Below are positions 1 to 10,540 of a stretch of DNA of 64,000 bases, in pieces (position 1 is the stretch's first letter; each line of letters opens with the position of its first letter). Made by a program: the position numbers and the translations under genes. The stretch lies in NCBI RefSeq assembly GCF_900105115.1, contig NZ_FNRV01000001.1:3271501-3335500 (forward strand), read 5' to 3'. The notes beneath the pieces are model-generated. The model was not told the DNA's origin, did no database searches, and was given only the letters and a program-made list of their open reading frames with translations. Source of the stretch: Pseudomonas mohnii. GTDB taxonomy: Bacteria; Pseudomonadota; Gammaproteobacteria; Pseudomonadales; Pseudomonadaceae.

Positions 1-45
1 GCCTGCCGAGGCCAGAAGGAGCAAGGCGAGTAGTGATTTCCTCAT
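1..45 (-). CDS. N-terminal fragment of a secreted protein (probably LysM-domain)
   Basis: Only the first 15 codons are inside the window. They read MRKSLLALLLLASAG, a positively charged start followed by a hydrophobic stretch, as in a Sec signal peptide. In Pseudomonas the gene divergent from def is usually a LysM peptidoglycan-binding protein, so that is the likely identity. It is inferred from neighbourhood alone, since no LysM sequence is visible. Confidence 0.5.
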   Translation of the reverse strand, partial: MRKSLLALLLLASAG

Positions 46-216
46 GCGGTGAATCCCTTTATTATGTGCGTTCGCGTGAAACGCCAGAGCCGTCAGTGGC
101 TCGCTCCCGGCTTGCTTATGAATAGAAGGGAGCTACGTTTTACATAGATAGCCTGCATCTTCGGACTCGCCAGGCCATCGATCCGACCTTACTTCACACG
201 TGCAGTCATCAAGCTT

Positions 217-723
217 ATGGCCATTTTAAACATCCTCGAATTCCCTGATCCGCGCCTGCGCACTATCGCCAAACCAGTGGCCGTAGTGGACGACGAAGTG
301 CGTCAGTTGGTCGATGACATGTTTGAAACAATGTATGAAGCACCGGGCATCGGCCTCGCCGCGACCCAGGTCAACGTGCACAAACGTATCGTCGTGATGG
401 ACCTCTCCGAAGACCGCACCGAACCGCGCGTGTTCATCAACCCTGAGCTCGAGCCGCTGACCGACGACATGGGTCAGTATCAGGAAGGCTGCCTGTCGGT
501 GCCGGGTTTCTACGAAAACGTCGATCGCCCACAACGGGTCAAGGTCAAGGCTTTGGACCGCGACGGTCAACCTTACGAACTGATCGCCGAAGATCTGCTC
601 GCGGTGTGCATCCAGCACGAATGCGACCACCTGAACGGCAAATTGTTCGTCGATTACCTGTCGACGCTCAAACGCGACCGGATCAAGAAGAAGCTGGAAA
701 AGCTCCATCGCCAGAACGCTTGA
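217..723 (+). CDS. def: Peptide deformylase
   Basis: This cytoplasmic metalloenzyme removes the formyl group from the N-terminal Met of nascent proteins. All three family motifs are present: GIGLAATQ at residues 44-51, EGCLSVPG at 90-97 (metal-binding Cys92), and HECDH at 134-138 with the two metal-binding His and the catalytic Glu. The length of 168 aa is standard. The start at 217 gives the usual [12 protein letters not shown]-terminus. It is followed by fmt on the same strand, so one operon makes the enzymes that add and remove the formyl group, though a hairpin with T-run lies between them. Confidence 0.97.
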   Translation: MAILNILEFPDPRLRTIAKPVAVVDDEVRQLVDDMFETMYEAPGIGLAATQVNVHKRIVVMDLSEDRTEPRVFINPELEPLTDDMGQYQEGCLSVPGFYENVDRPQRVKVKALDRDGQPYELIAEDLLAVCIQHECDHLNGKLFVDYLSTLKRDRIKKKLEKLHRQNA

Positions 724-734
724 TGCCCTCCTTC

Positions 735-765
735 AAAGGCTTGCTGCGGCAAGCCTTTTTCTTTT
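735..765 (+). terminator. Rho-independent terminator or attenuator between def and fmt
   Basis: The sequence AAAGGCTTG, a short CTGCGG-type loop, CAAGCCTTT and then TTCTTTT form a GC-containing stem with a T-rich tail. It sits 12 bases after the def stop and ends about 30 bases before fmt, so it may reduce read-through into fmt. Confidence 0.7.
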
Positions 766-793
766 CAAGATGCTTTGCAATAGAGAGCCCTTC

Positions 794-1753
794 ATGACTG
801 AGCCACTGCGCATCGTCTTTGCCGGCACCCCGGAATTCGCCGCTGAACACCTCAAGGCCCTGTTGAACAGCCCTTATGAGATCGTTGCGGTCTACACCCA
901 GCCGGATCGCCCGGCAGGCCGTGGCCAGAAGCTGATGCCGAGCCCGGTCAAGCAGCTTGCTCTGGAACACAACCTCCCGGTGCTGCAACCGCCAACACTG
1001 CGCAACGAAGACGCCCAGGCTGAACTGGCCGCATTGAAACCGGACTTGATGGTGGTGGTCGCCTACGGCCTGATCCTGCCGCAAGTGGTGCTGGATATTC
1101 CGCGCCTGGGCTGCATCAATAGCCATGCCTCGCTGCTGCCGCGCTGGCGCGGTGCGGCGCCGATCCAGCGCGCCGTGCAAGCGGGCGACGCCGAGAGCGG
1201 CGTGACCGTGATGCGCATGGAAGCGGGACTCGACACCGGGCCGATGCTGCTCAAGGTCATCACGCCGATCTGCGCCGAAGACACCGGCGGCAGCCTGCAT
1301 GATCGCCTGGCCGAAATGGGCCCGCCTGCGGTGATTCAAGCCATTGCCGGCCTCACTGCCGGCACGCTGGTAGGCGAAGTGCAGGACGACAGCCTGGCTA
1401 CCTACGCGCACAAGCTGAACAAGGACGAAGCCCGCATCGACTGGACCCGCCCGGCGATTGAGCTGGAACGCCTGGTCCGTGCTTTCAACCCATGGCCGAT
1501 CACCCACAGCACGTTGAACGGCGAAGCGCTGAAAGTGTTGGCCGCGAGCCTCGCGCAAGGAAAGGGCACACCCGGTGAAATCCTCGGCGCCAGCAAGGAC
1601 GGGCTGATCGTCGCCTGCGGTGAGCAGGCGCTGTGCCTGACCCGTCTGCAATTGCCCGGCGGCAAAGCGCTGAACTTCAGCGACTTTTTCAACAGCCGTC
1701 GTGAGAAATTCGCGGTGGGCACCGTCCTCGGTCAAACGGCGGACGCTCAATGA
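794..1753 (+). CDS. fmt: Methionyl-tRNA formyltransferase
   Basis: The enzyme transfers a formyl group from 10-formyl-tetrahydrofolate to initiator Met-tRNA. The catalytic residues Asn109, His111 and Asp147 are visible in the segments CINSHAS and GLDTGP, and the motif [13 protein letters not shown] lies at 113-125. The open frame extends 8 codons upstream, but the start at 794 ([15 protein letters not shown]) matches the family N-terminus and gives 319 aa, the normal length. The stop overlaps the rsmB start (ATGA), indicating translational coupling. Confidence 0.97.
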   Translation: MTEPLRIVFAGTPEFAAEHLKALLNSPYEIVAVYTQPDRPAGRGQKLMPSPVKQLALEHNLPVLQPPTLRNEDAQAELAALKPDLMVVVAYGLILPQVVLDIPRLGCINSHASLLPRWRGAAPIQRAVQAGDAESGVTVMRMEAGLDTGPMLLKVITPICAEDTGGSLHDRLAEMGPPAVIQAIAGLTAGTLVGEVQDDSLATYAHKLNKDEARIDWTRPAIELERLVRAFNPWPITHSTLNGEALKVLAASLAQGKGTPGEILGASKDGLIVACGEQALCLTRLQLPGGKALNFSDFFNSRREKFAVGTVLGQTADAQ

Positions 1754-3060
1754 ACCCGCGTCTGGCCGCCGCCAAGGCACTGGCTGCTGTTCTCAGCGGA
1801 AAAGCCTCTCTCAACAGTTCGCTGCCTACGCAAATGGACAAGGTCGAAGATCGCGATCGCGGTTTCACCCAGGACCTGGCGTTCGGCACCGCACGCTGGC
1901 AGCCGCGATTGTCGGCGCTGGCGGCCAAACTGCTGCAGAAGCCTTTCAAGGCAGCGGACGCCGATGTTGAAGCCTTGTTGCTGGTCGGCCTCTACCAGTT
2001 GCTCTACACCCGCGTGCCGGCCCACGCCGCCATCGGTGAAACCGTCGGTTGCGCTGACAAACTGAAAAAACCTTGGGCCAAAGCCTTGCTCAACGCCGTG
2101 CTGCGCCGCGCCCAACGGGAGAGCGAAACGCTGCTGGCGGAGCTGGAACACGACCCGGTAGTGCGTACCGCCCATCCGCGCTGGCTGCAAAAATCCCTGA
2201 AAGCGTTCTGGCCGCAACAATGGGAAGCCATTTGCGCGGCGAACAATGCTCACCCGCCGATGATCCTGCGCGTCAATCGACGCCATCACACCCGCGACGC
2301 CTACCTCGACTTGCTGAGCGAGGCCGGTATCGCCGCCCGTGCATGCCTTTACAGCCGTGACGGCATCATCCTCGACGCCGCCACCGACGTGCGCAGCCTG
2401 CCCGGGTTCGCCGAAGGCTGGATCAGCGTGCAGGATGAAGCGGCGCAACTGGCCGCCGATCTGCTTGACCTGGCGCCCGGCCAACGGGTGCTGGACGCCT
2501 GCTGTGCACCGGGGGGCAAAACCTGCCACATCCTCGAGGCCGAGCCGGCATTGGCGGGCGTGGTGGCCGTGGATCTGGAAGCCAAACGCCTGGTACGCGT
2601 GCGTGAAAACCTCGAACGCCTGGGCCTGAGCGCCGAGCTGATCGCCGCCGACGGTCGCGACACCGCCACCTGGTGGGATGGCAAGCCGTTCCAGCGCATC
2701 CTGCTGGACGCGCCGTGCTCGGCCACCGGCGTGATTCGCCGTCACCCGGACATCAAGCTCACCCGCCAGCCCGATGACATCGCCGCACTGGCGCTGCTGC
2801 AAGGCGAGCTACTGGATGCCCTGTGGAAAACCCTGGAGGTCGGCGGCATTTTGCTCTACGCCACCTGCTCCACGCTGCCGACCGAGAACACCGAAGTCAT
2901 CGAAGCGTTCCTTGCCCGCACGCCGGGCGCCCGAGAACTGGACCTCGCGACGGCGGCCGGCATCAAGCAACCCCATGGTCGCCAATTGCTCGCACAAGAA
3001 GGCGGCCACGATGGCTTCTATTACGCCAAGCTGATCAAGATCGCCGCCGCGCGCGGTTAA
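1750..3060 (+). CDS. rsmB: 16S rRNA (cytosine-967-C5)-methyltransferase
   Basis: RsmB (Sun/Fmu) uses S-adenosylmethionine to make m5C967 in 16S rRNA. The N-terminal NusB-like helical RNA-binding domain covers about residues 1-140 ([14 protein letters not shown]). The Rossmann methyltransferase follows, with SAM loop [15 protein letters not shown] near 250-264, the first Cys motif DAPCSATG near 320 and the catalytic motif [11 protein letters not shown] near 372. The length of 436 aa is typical. It overlaps fmt by 4 bp and is followed after 21 bp by trkA. Confidence 0.97.
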   Translation: MNPRLAAAKALAAVLSGKASLNSSLPTQMDKVEDRDRGFTQDLAFGTARWQPRLSALAAKLLQKPFKAADADVEALLLVGLYQLLYTRVPAHAAIGETVGCADKLKKPWAKALLNAVLRRAQRESETLLAELEHDPVVRTAHPRWLQKSLKAFWPQQWEAICAANNAHPPMILRVNRRHHTRDAYLDLLSEAGIAARACLYSRDGIILDAATDVRSLPGFAEGWISVQDEAAQLAADLLDLAPGQRVLDACCAPGGKTCHILEAEPALAGVVAVDLEAKRLVRVRENLERLGLSAELIAADGRDTATWWDGKPFQRILLDAPCSATGVIRRHPDIKLTRQPDDIAALALLQGELLDALWKTLEVGGILLYATCSTLPTENTEVIEAFLARTPGARELDLATAAGIKQPHGRQLLAQEGGHDGFYYAKLIKIAAARG

Positions 3061-3081
3061 CGGATTCAATGGAGTGACTGG

Positions 3082-4455
3082 ATGAAAATCATCATCCTCG
3101 GTGCAGGGCAGGTCGGCGGTTCGCTGGCGGAGCATTTGGCCAGCGAGGCCAACGACATCACGGTGGTCGACACCGACAGCGAGCGCCTGCGCGATCTCGG
3201 CGACCGCCTGGACATCCGCACGGTCCAGGGTCGCGGCTCACTGCCGACGGTACTGCGCCAGGCTGGAGCGGACGACGCCGACATGCTGGTGGCCGTGACC
3301 AACAGTGACGAGACCAACATGGTCGCCTGCCAGGTGGCCCACACCCTGTTCCACACCCCCACCAAAATCGCCCGCGTGCGCGAAGCGGCGTACCTCACGC
3401 GCTCCGAACTGTTCGATAACGAAGCGATTCCGGTGGACGTGTTGATCAGCCCGGAACAAGTGGTCACCAACTACATCAAACGCCTGATCCAGCATCCGGG
3501 TGCGTTGCAGGTGATCGACTTCGCCGAGGGCAAGGCGCAACTGGTCGCGGTACGGGCCTATTACGGCGGACCGCTGGTGGGTCAGCAATTGCGGCAGTTG
3601 CGCGAGCACATGCCGAATGTCGAAACCCGCGTGGCGGCCATTTTCCGTCGCGATCGCCCGATCCTGCCGCAGGGCGATACGGTGATCGAAGCGGACGACG
3701 AAGTGTTTTTCATCGCCGCCAAAGCGAACATTCGCGCGGTGATGAGTGAAATGCGCCGTCTCGACGAGAGCTACAAACGCATCGTCATCGCTGGCGGCGG
3801 GCAGATCGGCGAGCGCTTGGCCGAAGCCATCGAGAGCCGTTACCAGGTTAAAATCATCGAGATGAACCCGGCACGCTGCCGCCATCTCTCGGACACCCTC
3901 GACAGCACCGTCGTGCTGCAGGGCAGTGCCTCCGACCGCGACTTGTTGATAGAAGAAAACATCGCGGATGCGGACATCTTCCTGGCCCTGACCAATGACG
4001 ACGAAGCCAACATCATGTCGTCGCTGCTGGCCAAACGCCTGGGCGCGAAGAAGGTGATGACCATCATCAACAACCCGGCCTACGTCGACCTGATTCAGGG
4101 CGGCGACATCGACATCGCCATCAGTCCGCAACTGGCGACCATCGGCACCTTGCTGGCCCACGTGCGCCGTGGCGACATCGTCAGCGTGCACTCACTGCGC
4201 CGGGGCGCGGCGGAAGCCATCGAGGCCATTGCCCACGGTGATGCGAAATCGAGCAAGGTCATCGGCAAAGCCATCGAGAACATCGGCCTGCCGCCGGGCA
4301 CGACCATCGGCGCGATCATCCGCGACGAAGAAGTGATCATTGCCCACGATGACACGGTGATCGAAACTGGCGACCACGTGATTCTGTTCCTTGTGGATAA
4401 AAAGCATATTCGGGATGTGGAGAAGCTGTTCCATGTGGGACTCAGTTTCTTCTGA
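3082..4455 (+). CDS. trkA: Trk system potassium uptake regulator TrkA
   Basis: This is the peripheral NAD(H)-binding subunit that gates the TrkH/TrkG potassium channel. It shows the expected duplicated layout. The first Rossmann domain has [13 protein letters not shown] near residues 8-20 with acidic VVDTD, followed by a TrkA-C domain. The second Rossmann domain has [13 protein letters not shown] near 237-250, followed by a second TrkA-C. The length of 457 aa is standard. A REPIN follows the stop, suggesting the end of the transcription unit. Confidence 0.97.
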   Translation: MKIIILGAGQVGGSLAEHLASEANDITVVDTDSERLRDLGDRLDIRTVQGRGSLPTVLRQAGADDADMLVAVTNSDETNMVACQVAHTLFHTPTKIARVREAAYLTRSELFDNEAIPVDVLISPEQVVTNYIKRLIQHPGALQVIDFAEGKAQLVAVRAYYGGPLVGQQLRQLREHMPNVETRVAAIFRRDRPILPQGDTVIEADDEVFFIAAKANIRAVMSEMRRLDESYKRIVIAGGGQIGERLAEAIESRYQVKIIEMNPARCRHLSDTLDSTVVLQGSASDRDLLIEENIADADIFLALTNDDEANIMSSLLAKRLGAKKVMTIINNPAYVDLIQGGDIDIAISPQLATIGTLLAHVRRGDIVSVHSLRRGAAEAIEAIAHGDAKSSKVIGKAIENIGLPPGTTIGAIIRDEEVIIAHDDTVIETGDHVILFLVDKKHIRDVEKLFHVGLSFF

Positions 4456-4486
4456 TCGACATTCTGCAGTGGCCTGACTGGCCTCT

Positions 4487-4574
4487 TCGCGGGCAAGCCC
4501 GCTCCCACAGGAATCCAGGCGTACACAACCTATGTGTTCGCCGCAAAACACTGTGGGAGTGGGCTTGCCCGCGA
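4487..4574. repeat. REPIN (inverted pair of REP sequences)
   Basis: Two copies of the Pseudomonas REP core face each other: CGCGGGCAAGCCCGCTCCCA at about 4488-4507 and its reverse complement at about 4553-4572, separated by about 45 bases. Such pairs are abundant in fluorescent pseudomonads between convergent or terminating genes, and are moved by RAYT transposases encoded elsewhere. Confidence 0.85.
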
Positions 4575-4630
4575 ATGCGATCCACAGGACACATAGATAT
4601 CCCTGAATAATCTCAACAAGGAATTCACTG

Positions 4631-4945
4631 ATGATCGAATCCCTGGAAAAAATGCTCGCCAAGGGTGTGGATAACTCATTGCTGCGCTTCGGCCTGGGCA
4701 AGGGCTACCTGGATCTGGGGGAGAACGCCAAGGCTGTGGAGCATTTCCAGCGTTGCGTCGAGATTGATCCGAAGTATTCGGCCGCGTGGAAGCTATTGGG
4801 CAAGGCCCATCAGGCCCTGGAGAACTATCCCGCCGCAAGACAGGCCTGGGAGCAAGGCCTGGAGGCCGCCAAAGCCCATGGCGACAAACAGGCCGAGAAA
4901 GAAATGACGGTATTCCTGAAAAAGCTCGATCGGCAGGCGCACTGA
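4631..4945 (+). CDS. Small tetratricopeptide-repeat protein
   Basis: This 104-aa protein consists almost entirely of TPR helices. Residues about 17-50 (LRFGLGKGYLDLGENAKAVE, then a helix ending in IDPKYSAAW) and 51-85 form two typical 34-residue repeats. It has no signal peptide or membrane segment, so it is probably a cytoplasmic protein-protein adaptor. It is convergent with the PilZ gene, with directly abutting stops at 4945/4946. No specific partner can be read from the sequence. Confidence 0.8.
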   Translation: MIESLEKMLAKGVDNSLLRFGLGKGYLDLGENAKAVEHFQRCVEIDPKYSAAWKLLGKAHQALENYPAARQAWEQGLEAAKAHGDKQAEKEMTVFLKKLDRQAH

Positions 4946-5185
4946 TCAGAGATAACGCAAATCAATGCCTTCGGCATCCACTTGCACCACTTCCATGCGC
5001 ACACGCGGCGCGCCGGCGGGCAAGCCCTGCACCTGTCCGTAAACCACCGCGCCCCTGGGTAGAGCCGACAAGGCCGGATGTTTGACGTAGACACCCGTGG
5101 CCGACAGATTGCGCGTCTGGCCCAGGCATTCGCCGAAGCTGTCATGACTGATCTTGATGCGAAATGATTTGCGTTGTTCGGACAT
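4946..5185 (-). CDS. PilZ-domain protein, putative c-di-GMP receptor
   Basis: This 79-aa single-domain protein has the two PilZ signature parts: the arginine motif RKSFRI at residues 5-10 and NLSATGVYV at 26-34 (the D/NxSxxG element). Proteins with both usually bind cyclic di-GMP. It carries no output domain, so it would act through a partner. The second arginine element is shorter than the classical RxxxR, so binding is likely but not certain. Confidence 0.85.
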   Translation of the reverse strand: MSEQRKSFRIKISHDSFGECLGQTRNLSATGVYVKHPALSALPRGAVVYGQVQGLPAGAPRVRMEVVQVDAEGIDLRYL

Positions 5186-5214
5186 CTACTGCGCCCTTAT
5201 GAACGTATTGTGGA

Positions 5215-5306
5215 TAACTTGCTCGCGATGGTCGTGAACGATGACGCGGGAAGTCTGATTCCCCGTGGTGCCCTCAGGTCCATCGCGAGCAGGCCCGCTC
5301 CTACAA
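5215..5306. repeat. Degenerate REP-like inverted pair
   Basis: TTGCTCGCGATGG near 5219 and CCATCGCGAGCAGGCCCGCTC near 5280-5300 are inverted copies of another Pseudomonas REP variant, about 45 bases apart. Perfect DnaA boxes flank the pair on both sides (5209 and 5308). The segment fills the gap between the PilZ and lpxL genes. Confidence 0.65.
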
Positions 5307-5332
5307 GTTATCCACAGACTGTGCCAATTGTT

Positions 5333-6220
5333 TCAATACCAGCGCTCTTCGCCGGGCGGACGCTTCTTGAAGCGCTTCATGCTCCACATGTACTGGCTTG
5401 GATACGCCCGCACATAACGCTCGACCACCTTGCTCATGGCGGCACAGGATTCCTCGGTGTCCGTGCTGTACATGGCCTCTGGCGCGGCTTCGAGGATCAC
5501 TTTATAGCCTGAACCGTCTGGCAGGCGCAGGGCGTGCAGAAAGACGCCGACCGCTTTGCCGCCCGCGAGCATGTTCGGTACGAATTTGCTGGTCAGTGCC
5601 TGAGTGGCGAAGAACGGCACGAAGATCCCGGCGGACTCGGCCGGTTCCGGGTCGGCGGGAATGCCCACTGCACCACCTTTGCGCACTTCCTTGATGACGC
5701 TGAGGATGCCTTCCTTGGTGGAAGCGGCCACTTTGTTGCCCAGTTGTACCCGCTGCTTGCGCAACAATTCATCCACCGCCTTCAATTTGGGCGGACGGTA
5801 GAAAATGATCGGTTTGCACTGGCTGCAATAGAAGTGGTTGAGCACTTCCCAGTTGCCCAGGTGGCTGGTGATGCCGACCACGCCCTTGCCGGAGGCGAGT
5901 GCATCCTTCAGAACGTCGAGCCCCTCGACTTCACGCACCAGGTCGATGGAACGCTGGGCCGGCCAGATCCAGGCGCAGGCGCTCTCGGTCAGTGACTTGC
6001 CGATGTCTTTCAGACTCTGGCCGACCAGACGCTCACGTTCGGCGGGGTCCATCTCCGGAAAGCATTTGGACAGGTTGATCCGCACCACGTCGCGGGAACG
6101 GTTAGGGGTTTTCCACATCACCCAGCCAATCGCCGAGCCGACAGCCTGCACCGCCCGCCACGGGAGCAGGGCAAACAGCCGCAGAGCGCCTACCAGCAAG
6201 GCGCCTTTAAACTTATCCAC
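5333..6220 (-). CDS. lpxL: Lipid A lauroyl/myristoyl acyltransferase (LpxL/HtrB family)
   Basis: The enzyme adds a secondary acyl chain to lipid A from acyl-ACP at the inner membrane. The catalytic HX4E motif is HLGNWE at residues 120-125. A hydrophobic N-terminus (residues about 6-35) serves as membrane anchor. The length of 295 aa and the C-terminal YMWSMKRFKKRPPGE are typical of the family. Pseudomonads have several paralogues, so whether this is LpxL1, LpxL2 or a minor enzyme cannot be decided here. A DnaA box overlaps the start region. Confidence 0.9.
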   Translation of the reverse strand: MDKFKGALLVGALRLFALLPWRAVQAVGSAIGWVMWKTPNRSRDVVRINLSKCFPEMDPAERERLVGQSLKDIGKSLTESACAWIWPAQRSIDLVREVEGLDVLKDALASGKGVVGITSHLGNWEVLNHFYCSQCKPIIFYRPPKLKAVDELLRKQRVQLGNKVAASTKEGILSVIKEVRKGGAVGIPADPEPAESAGIFVPFFATQALTSKFVPNMLAGGKAVGVFLHALRLPDGSGYKVILEAAPEAMYSTDTEESCAAMSKVVERYVRAYPSQYMWSMKRFKKRPPGEERWY

Positions 6221-6260
6221 AGGTCACTCCTGATCTTGTGCTGTGCGCGAGGCGGCTATT

Positions 6261-6818
6261 CTAACCGCCGTTCGCCAGCAGCGCGTAGCGGTCGCAATCG
6301 CGCGTGTGGTCCATGACCATGCCCGAAGCCTGCATCAGGGCGTAGCAAATGGTCGGGCCAACGAAGGTGAAGCCGGCCTTTTTCAGGCCTTTACTCATCG
6401 CCACCGCCTCGGGCGTGATGGCCGGGACTTCGGTGCGATCCTTGAAATGATTGATCTTTGCAACGCCGCCGACAAACGACCAGAGAAACTCGACAGGGTC
6501 TTCCAGCGCCAGCCAGGCCTGGGCATTGCGCCGGGCCGCGTTGAGTTTGAGACGATTGCGGATGATGCCCGGATCGAGCATCAAATCATCGATTTCGGCG
6601 TCGCTCATCTGCGCCACGCGCTGCACGTCAAAGCCATACATCACCCGGCGATAGTGCTCGCGTTTACGCAAAACGGTGATCCAGGAAAGCCCGGCCTGGA
6701 ACCCTTCGAGCAAAAGCAACTCGAACAATCCCTGCGCATCGCGTAGCGGCGTGCCCCACTCCTGATCGTGATAAGCCATGTACAGCGGATCTTCGGAACA
6801 CCAAAAGCAGCGTGGCAT
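6261..6818 (-). CDS. tag: DNA-3-methyladenine glycosylase I
   Basis: This base-excision repair enzyme releases 3-methyladenine from alkylated DNA. The structural zinc ligands are all present: Cys4, His17, His171 and Cys175 (MPRC, YHDQEWG and DHTRDC segments). The helix-hairpin-helix core and the segment GLSWITVLRKRE are typical. The length is 185 aa. It is divergent from glyQ, as in other pseudomonads. Confidence 0.96.
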   Translation of the reverse strand: MPRCFWCSEDPLYMAYHDQEWGTPLRDAQGLFELLLLEGFQAGLSWITVLRKREHYRRVMYGFDVQRVAQMSDAEIDDLMLDPGIIRNRLKLNAARRNAQAWLALEDPVEFLWSFVGGVAKINHFKDRTEVPAITPEAVAMSKGLKKAGFTFVGPTICYALMQASGMVMDHTRDCDRYALLANGG

Positions 6819-6853
6819 AAGGCTCCAGGGGGCGTGCGCAGCAATGAATCGGG

Positions 6854-6859
6854 TATACT
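6854..6859 (+). promoter_or_regulatory. Probable -10 element of the glyQS promoter
   Basis: TATACT is preceded by GGG and lies 40 bases before the glyQ start codon. No convincing TTGACA-like -35 is visible at the right distance, so the assignment is tentative. Confidence 0.4.
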
Positions 6860-6898
6860 CCCGCTCTTTAAATCGCAGCCCAAGAAACAGGTGAATTC

Positions 6899-7852
6899 GT
6901 GAGCCAGCCTACGCCAGCCGTGCGTACCTTCCAAGACTTGATCCTCGCCCTCCAGCAATACTGGGCCGAGCAAGGTTGTGTGGTACTTCAGCCCTACGAT
7001 ATGGAAGTAGGCGCCGGCACTTTCCACACCGCAACATTTCTGCGCGCCATTGGCCCGGAAACCTGGAACGCCGCCTATGTGCAGCCAAGCCGTCGCCCGA
7101 CTGACGGCCGCTATGGCGAAAACCCGAACCGTCTGCAGCACTACTACCAGTTCCAGGTGGTCTTGAAGCCGAACCCGGACAATTTCCAGGAGCTGTACCT
7201 GGGCTCCCTCAAGCACGTGGGCCTGGACCCATTGGTGCACGACATCCGCTTCGTCGAAGACAACTGGGAATCGCCGACCCTCGGTGCCTGGGGTCTGGGC
7301 TGGGAAGTCTGGCTCAACGGCATGGAAGTGACGCAGTTCACTTACTTCCAGCAGGCGGGCGGCATCGAGTGCTACCCGGTGACGGGCGAGATCACTTACG
7401 GCCTCGAACGTCTGGCCATGTACCTGCAAGGTGTGGACTCGGTCTACGACCTGGTCTGGGCTGACGGTCCGTTTGGCAAAGTGACCTACGGCGACGTGTT
7501 CCACCAGAACGAAGTGGAGCAGTCGACCTACAACTTCGAACACGCCAACGTCGAGAAGCTGTTCGAACTGTTCGATTTCTATGAAAGCGAGGCCAAGCGC
7601 CTGATCGAACTCGACCAGCCGCTGCCGTTGCCAAGCTACGAAATGGTGTTGAAGGCGTCCCATACCTTCAACCTGCTGGATGCGCGCCGGGCAATCTCGG
7701 TGACCGCGCGTCAGCAATACATTCTGCGTGTGCGCACCCTGGCGCGTTCCGTCGCGCAAGCCTACCTGCTGGCTCGCGCCAAGCTGGGCTTCCCGATGGC
7801 AACCCCGGACCTGCGTGATGAAGTACTGGCCAAGCTGGAGGCTGCACAATGA
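6899..7852 (+). CDS. glyQ: Glycyl-tRNA synthetase alpha subunit
   Basis: This is the catalytic subunit of the bacterial alpha2beta2 glycyl-tRNA synthetase, which charges tRNA-Gly. The class II segments [14 protein letters not shown] (66-79) and [11 protein letters not shown] (81-91) and the motif [12 protein letters not shown] are visible. The start is GTG at 6899, the only one that gives the conserved [16 protein letters not shown]-terminus. It overlaps glyS by 4 bp (ATGA), which couples synthesis of the two subunits. Confidence 0.98.
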   Translation: MSQPTPAVRTFQDLILALQQYWAEQGCVVLQPYDMEVGAGTFHTATFLRAIGPETWNAAYVQPSRRPTDGRYGENPNRLQHYYQFQVVLKPNPDNFQELYLGSLKHVGLDPLVHDIRFVEDNWESPTLGAWGLGWEVWLNGMEVTQFTYFQQAGGIECYPVTGEITYGLERLAMYLQGVDSVYDLVWADGPFGKVTYGDVFHQNEVEQSTYNFEHANVEKLFELFDFYESEAKRLIELDQPLPLPSYEMVLKASHTFNLLDARRAISVTARQQYILRVRTLARSVAQAYLLARAKLGFPMATPDLRDEVLAKLEAAQ

Positions 7853-9903
7853 GTGCTCTGGATTTTCTGGTTGAATTGGGCACTGAAGAACTGCCACCCA
7901 AAGCCCTGAACACCCTGGCCGAAGCGTTTCTGGCCGGCATCGACAAGGGCCTGCAAGCGTCCGGCCTGAACTACGAGACCAAAACCGTTTATGCCGCGCC
8001 ACGTCGCCTGGCCGTGCTGATCACCTCGCTGGCCACTCAGCAGCCCGATCGCAGCATCAACCTCGATGGCCCGCCACGCCAGGCCGCGTTCGATGCCGAG
8101 GGCAATCCGACCCAAGCGGCACTGGGCTTTGCCAAGAAGTGCGGCGTCGATCTGAGCGAAATCGATCAGAGTGGCCCGAAACTGCGCTACAGCCAAAACA
8201 TCGCCGGCAAGCCGACCGCGAGCCTGCTGCCGACCATCGTTGAAGATTCGCTGAACGACCTGCCGATTCCCAAGCGCATGCGCTGGGGTGCTCGCAAGGA
8301 AGAATTCGTTCGCCCGACCCAATGGCTGGTCATGCTGCTCGGTGACCAGGTCATCGACTGCACCATCCTCGCCCAGAAGGCCGGCCGCGATTCCCGTGGT
8401 CACCGCTTCCACCATCCGGAAAGCGTGCGCATCGGTTCGCCGTCCAGCTACCTGGCTGACCTGCGTGCCGCTTATGTATTGGCTGACGCCAACGAGCGTC
8501 GCGACATCATCAGCAAGCGCACCGAAGAGCTGGCCACCCGTCAGGAAGGCACGGCGATCGTGCCGCCGGACCTGCTCGACGAAGTGACCGCGCTGGTTGA
8601 ATGGCCGGTGCCGCTGGTGTGCTCGTTCGAAGAGCGTTTCCTCGACGTACCGCAAGAAGCCCTGATCACCACCATGCAGGACAACCAGAAGTATTTCTGC
8701 CTGCTGGATGCCGACGGCAAGTTGCTGCCACGTTTCATCACCGTGGCCAACATCGAGAGCAAAGACCCGCAGCAGATCATCGCCGGTAACGAGAAAGTGG
8801 TTCGTCCACGCCTGACCGACGCCGAGTTCTTCTTCAAGCAAGACAAGAAGCAGAAACTCGAAGACTTCAACCTGCGCCTGCAAAACGTGGTGTTCCAGGA
8901 AAAACTCGGCAGCGTCTATGACAAGGCCGAACGCGTTTCCAAACTGGCCGCGTTCATCGCTCAGCGCATCGGCGGCAACGCCGCGTGGGCGACTCGCGCC
9001 GGCCTGCTGTCCAAGTGCGACCTGGCGACCGAAATGGTCGGCGAGTTCCCGGAGATGCAAGGTGTCGCCGGCTACTATTACGCCCTCAACGATGGCGAGC
9101 CACAAGACGTTGCACTGGCACTGAACGAGCAATACATGCCGCGCGGTGCCGGCGCCGAGCTGCCGACCACCCTGACCGGTGCGGCCGTGGCCATCGCTGA
9201 CAAGCTGGATACCCTGGTCGGTATTTTCGGCATCGGCATGCTGCCTACCGGCAGCAAAGATCCGTACGCCTTGCGCCGTGCCGCATTGGGCGTATTGCGC
9301 ATCCTGATCGACAAGAAACTCGACCTAGACCTGAACGACGCCGTGGCTTTCGCCGTGAATGCCTTCGGTGCCAAGGTCAAGGCTGCCGGCCTGAACGACG
9401 CGGTGCTGGAGTTCATCTTCGACCGTCTGCGTGCCCGTTACGAGGACGAAGGCGTCGACGTCGCGACCTACCTGTCGGTGCGTGCCCTGAAGCCGGGTTC
9501 GGCCCTGGACTTCGACCAGCGCGTACAAGCGGTAGAGGCCTTCCGCAAGCTGCCGGAAGCCGCTGCCCTCGCTGCCGTGAACAAACGCGTTTCGAATCTG
9601 CTGAGCAAGGTGGAAGGCTCCGTGCCAACCGTCGTGGAAGCCAAGTACTTCGATAATGCCAACGAGTTCTCCCTGTACTCGGCGATCCAGCAGGCAGACC
9701 AGGCGGTTCAGCCTATGGCCGCAGCGCGTCAGTACAGCGAATCGCTGGCACGCCTGGCCGCCTTGCGCGAGCCGGTGGATGCGTTCTTCGAAGCCGTGAT
9801 GGTCAACGCGGAAGACGCGAAAGTTCGCGCCAACCGTTATGCGTTGCTGGCACGTCTGCGTGGCCTGTTCCTCGGCGTCGCCGATATTTCGTTGCTGGGG
9901 TAA
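7849..9903 (+). CDS. glyS: Glycyl-tRNA synthetase beta subunit
   Basis: This is the tRNA-binding beta subunit, 684 aa, full length. The N-terminal [16 protein letters not shown], the central segment [14 protein letters not shown] ([17 protein letters not shown]) and the C-terminal anticodon-binding-like domain with [22 protein letters not shown] end match the family. It follows glyQ with a 4-bp overlap, and gmhB begins 7 bases after its stop. Confidence 0.98.
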   Translation: MSALDFLVELGTEELPPKALNTLAEAFLAGIDKGLQASGLNYETKTVYAAPRRLAVLITSLATQQPDRSINLDGPPRQAAFDAEGNPTQAALGFAKKCGVDLSEIDQSGPKLRYSQNIAGKPTASLLPTIVEDSLNDLPIPKRMRWGARKEEFVRPTQWLVMLLGDQVIDCTILAQKAGRDSRGHRFHHPESVRIGSPSSYLADLRAAYVLADANERRDIISKRTEELATRQEGTAIVPPDLLDEVTALVEWPVPLVCSFEERFLDVPQEALITTMQDNQKYFCLLDADGKLLPRFITVANIESKDPQQIIAGNEKVVRPRLTDAEFFFKQDKKQKLEDFNLRLQNVVFQEKLGSVYDKAERVSKLAAFIAQRIGGNAAWATRAGLLSKCDLATEMVGEFPEMQGVAGYYYALNDGEPQDVALALNEQYMPRGAGAELPTTLTGAAVAIADKLDTLVGIFGIGMLPTGSKDPYALRRAALGVLRILIDKKLDLDLNDAVAFAVNAFGAKVKAAGLNDAVLEFIFDRLRARYEDEGVDVATYLSVRALKPGSALDFDQRVQAVEAFRKLPEAAALAAVNKRVSNLLSKVEGSVPTVVEAKYFDNANEFSLYSAIQQADQAVQPMAAARQYSESLARLAALREPVDAFFEAVMVNAEDAKVRANRYALLARLRGLFLGVADISLLG

Positions 9904-9909
9904 GACTGT

Positions 9910-10449
9910 TTGAAACTGCTGATACTCGATCGGGACGGGGTGATCAACTACGACTCCGACGCTTACATCAAGTCAGTGGAGGAGTGGATACCGCTCCCCG
10001 GGTCGATCGAAGCCATCGCGCAGTTGAGCAAGGCCGGCTGGACGGTAGCGGTTGCTACCAACCAGTCCGGCATCGCTCGCGGCTATTACGACATCGCCAC
10101 CCTGGACGCCATGCACGAGCGCTTGCGCTCGCTGGTGGCAGAGCAGGGCGGTGAAGTCGGCCTCATCGTCTACTGCCCGCACGGGCCGGACGATGGCTGT
10201 GATTGCCGCAAGCCAAAACCCGGGATGTTGAAAAACATCGCCGCACATTACAACGTATCGCTGACTAATCTATGGTTCGTCGGCGATAGTCTCGGTGACC
10301 TGGAAGCTGCCAAAGCCGTCGATTCTCAGCCAGTTTTGGTAAAGACCGGAAAAGGCGTGAAGACTTTGGGCAAGACCCTTCCGGTAGGCACATTGATTTT
10401 TGACGATCTGGCGGCAATAGCCGCAGAACTTATCCACACATGCCCTTGA
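9910..10449 (+). CDS. gmhB: D-glycero-beta-D-manno-heptose 1,7-bisphosphate 7-phosphatase
   Basis: This HAD-superfamily phosphatase of the ADP-heptose pathway supplies heptose for the LPS inner core. The DxD motif is Asp7/Asp9 in LILDRDGVIN. The GmhB-type zinc loop is visible as CPHGPDDGCDCRKPKPGM, and motif IV as FVGDSLGDLEAA. The start codon is TTG, 6 bases after the glyS stop, and is the only start that retains the first motif. The length of 179 aa is normal. A perfect DnaA box lies at its 3' end. Confidence 0.95.
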   Translation: MKLLILDRDGVINYDSDAYIKSVEEWIPLPGSIEAIAQLSKAGWTVAVATNQSGIARGYYDIATLDAMHERLRSLVAEQGGEVGLIVYCPHGPDDGCDCRKPKPGMLKNIAAHYNVSLTNLWFVGDSLGDLEAAKAVDSQPVLVKTGKGVKTLGKTLPVGTLIFDDLAAIAAELIHTCP

Positions 10450-10540
10450 GTAAGTGTGCGCTTCGATTGGTCCTGACCAGGGATGAAAGGGAAGTGCGCT
10501 TTATATAGGACGGGCAGTTCCCGCAACGGTAAACGTCACC

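Noticed and set aside
683..1780. Long minus-strand frames opposite fmt, rsmB, trkA, ddpA and glyS
   Set aside because: They mirror GC-rich coding sequence on the other strand and show no motifs; all are shadows of the real genes.
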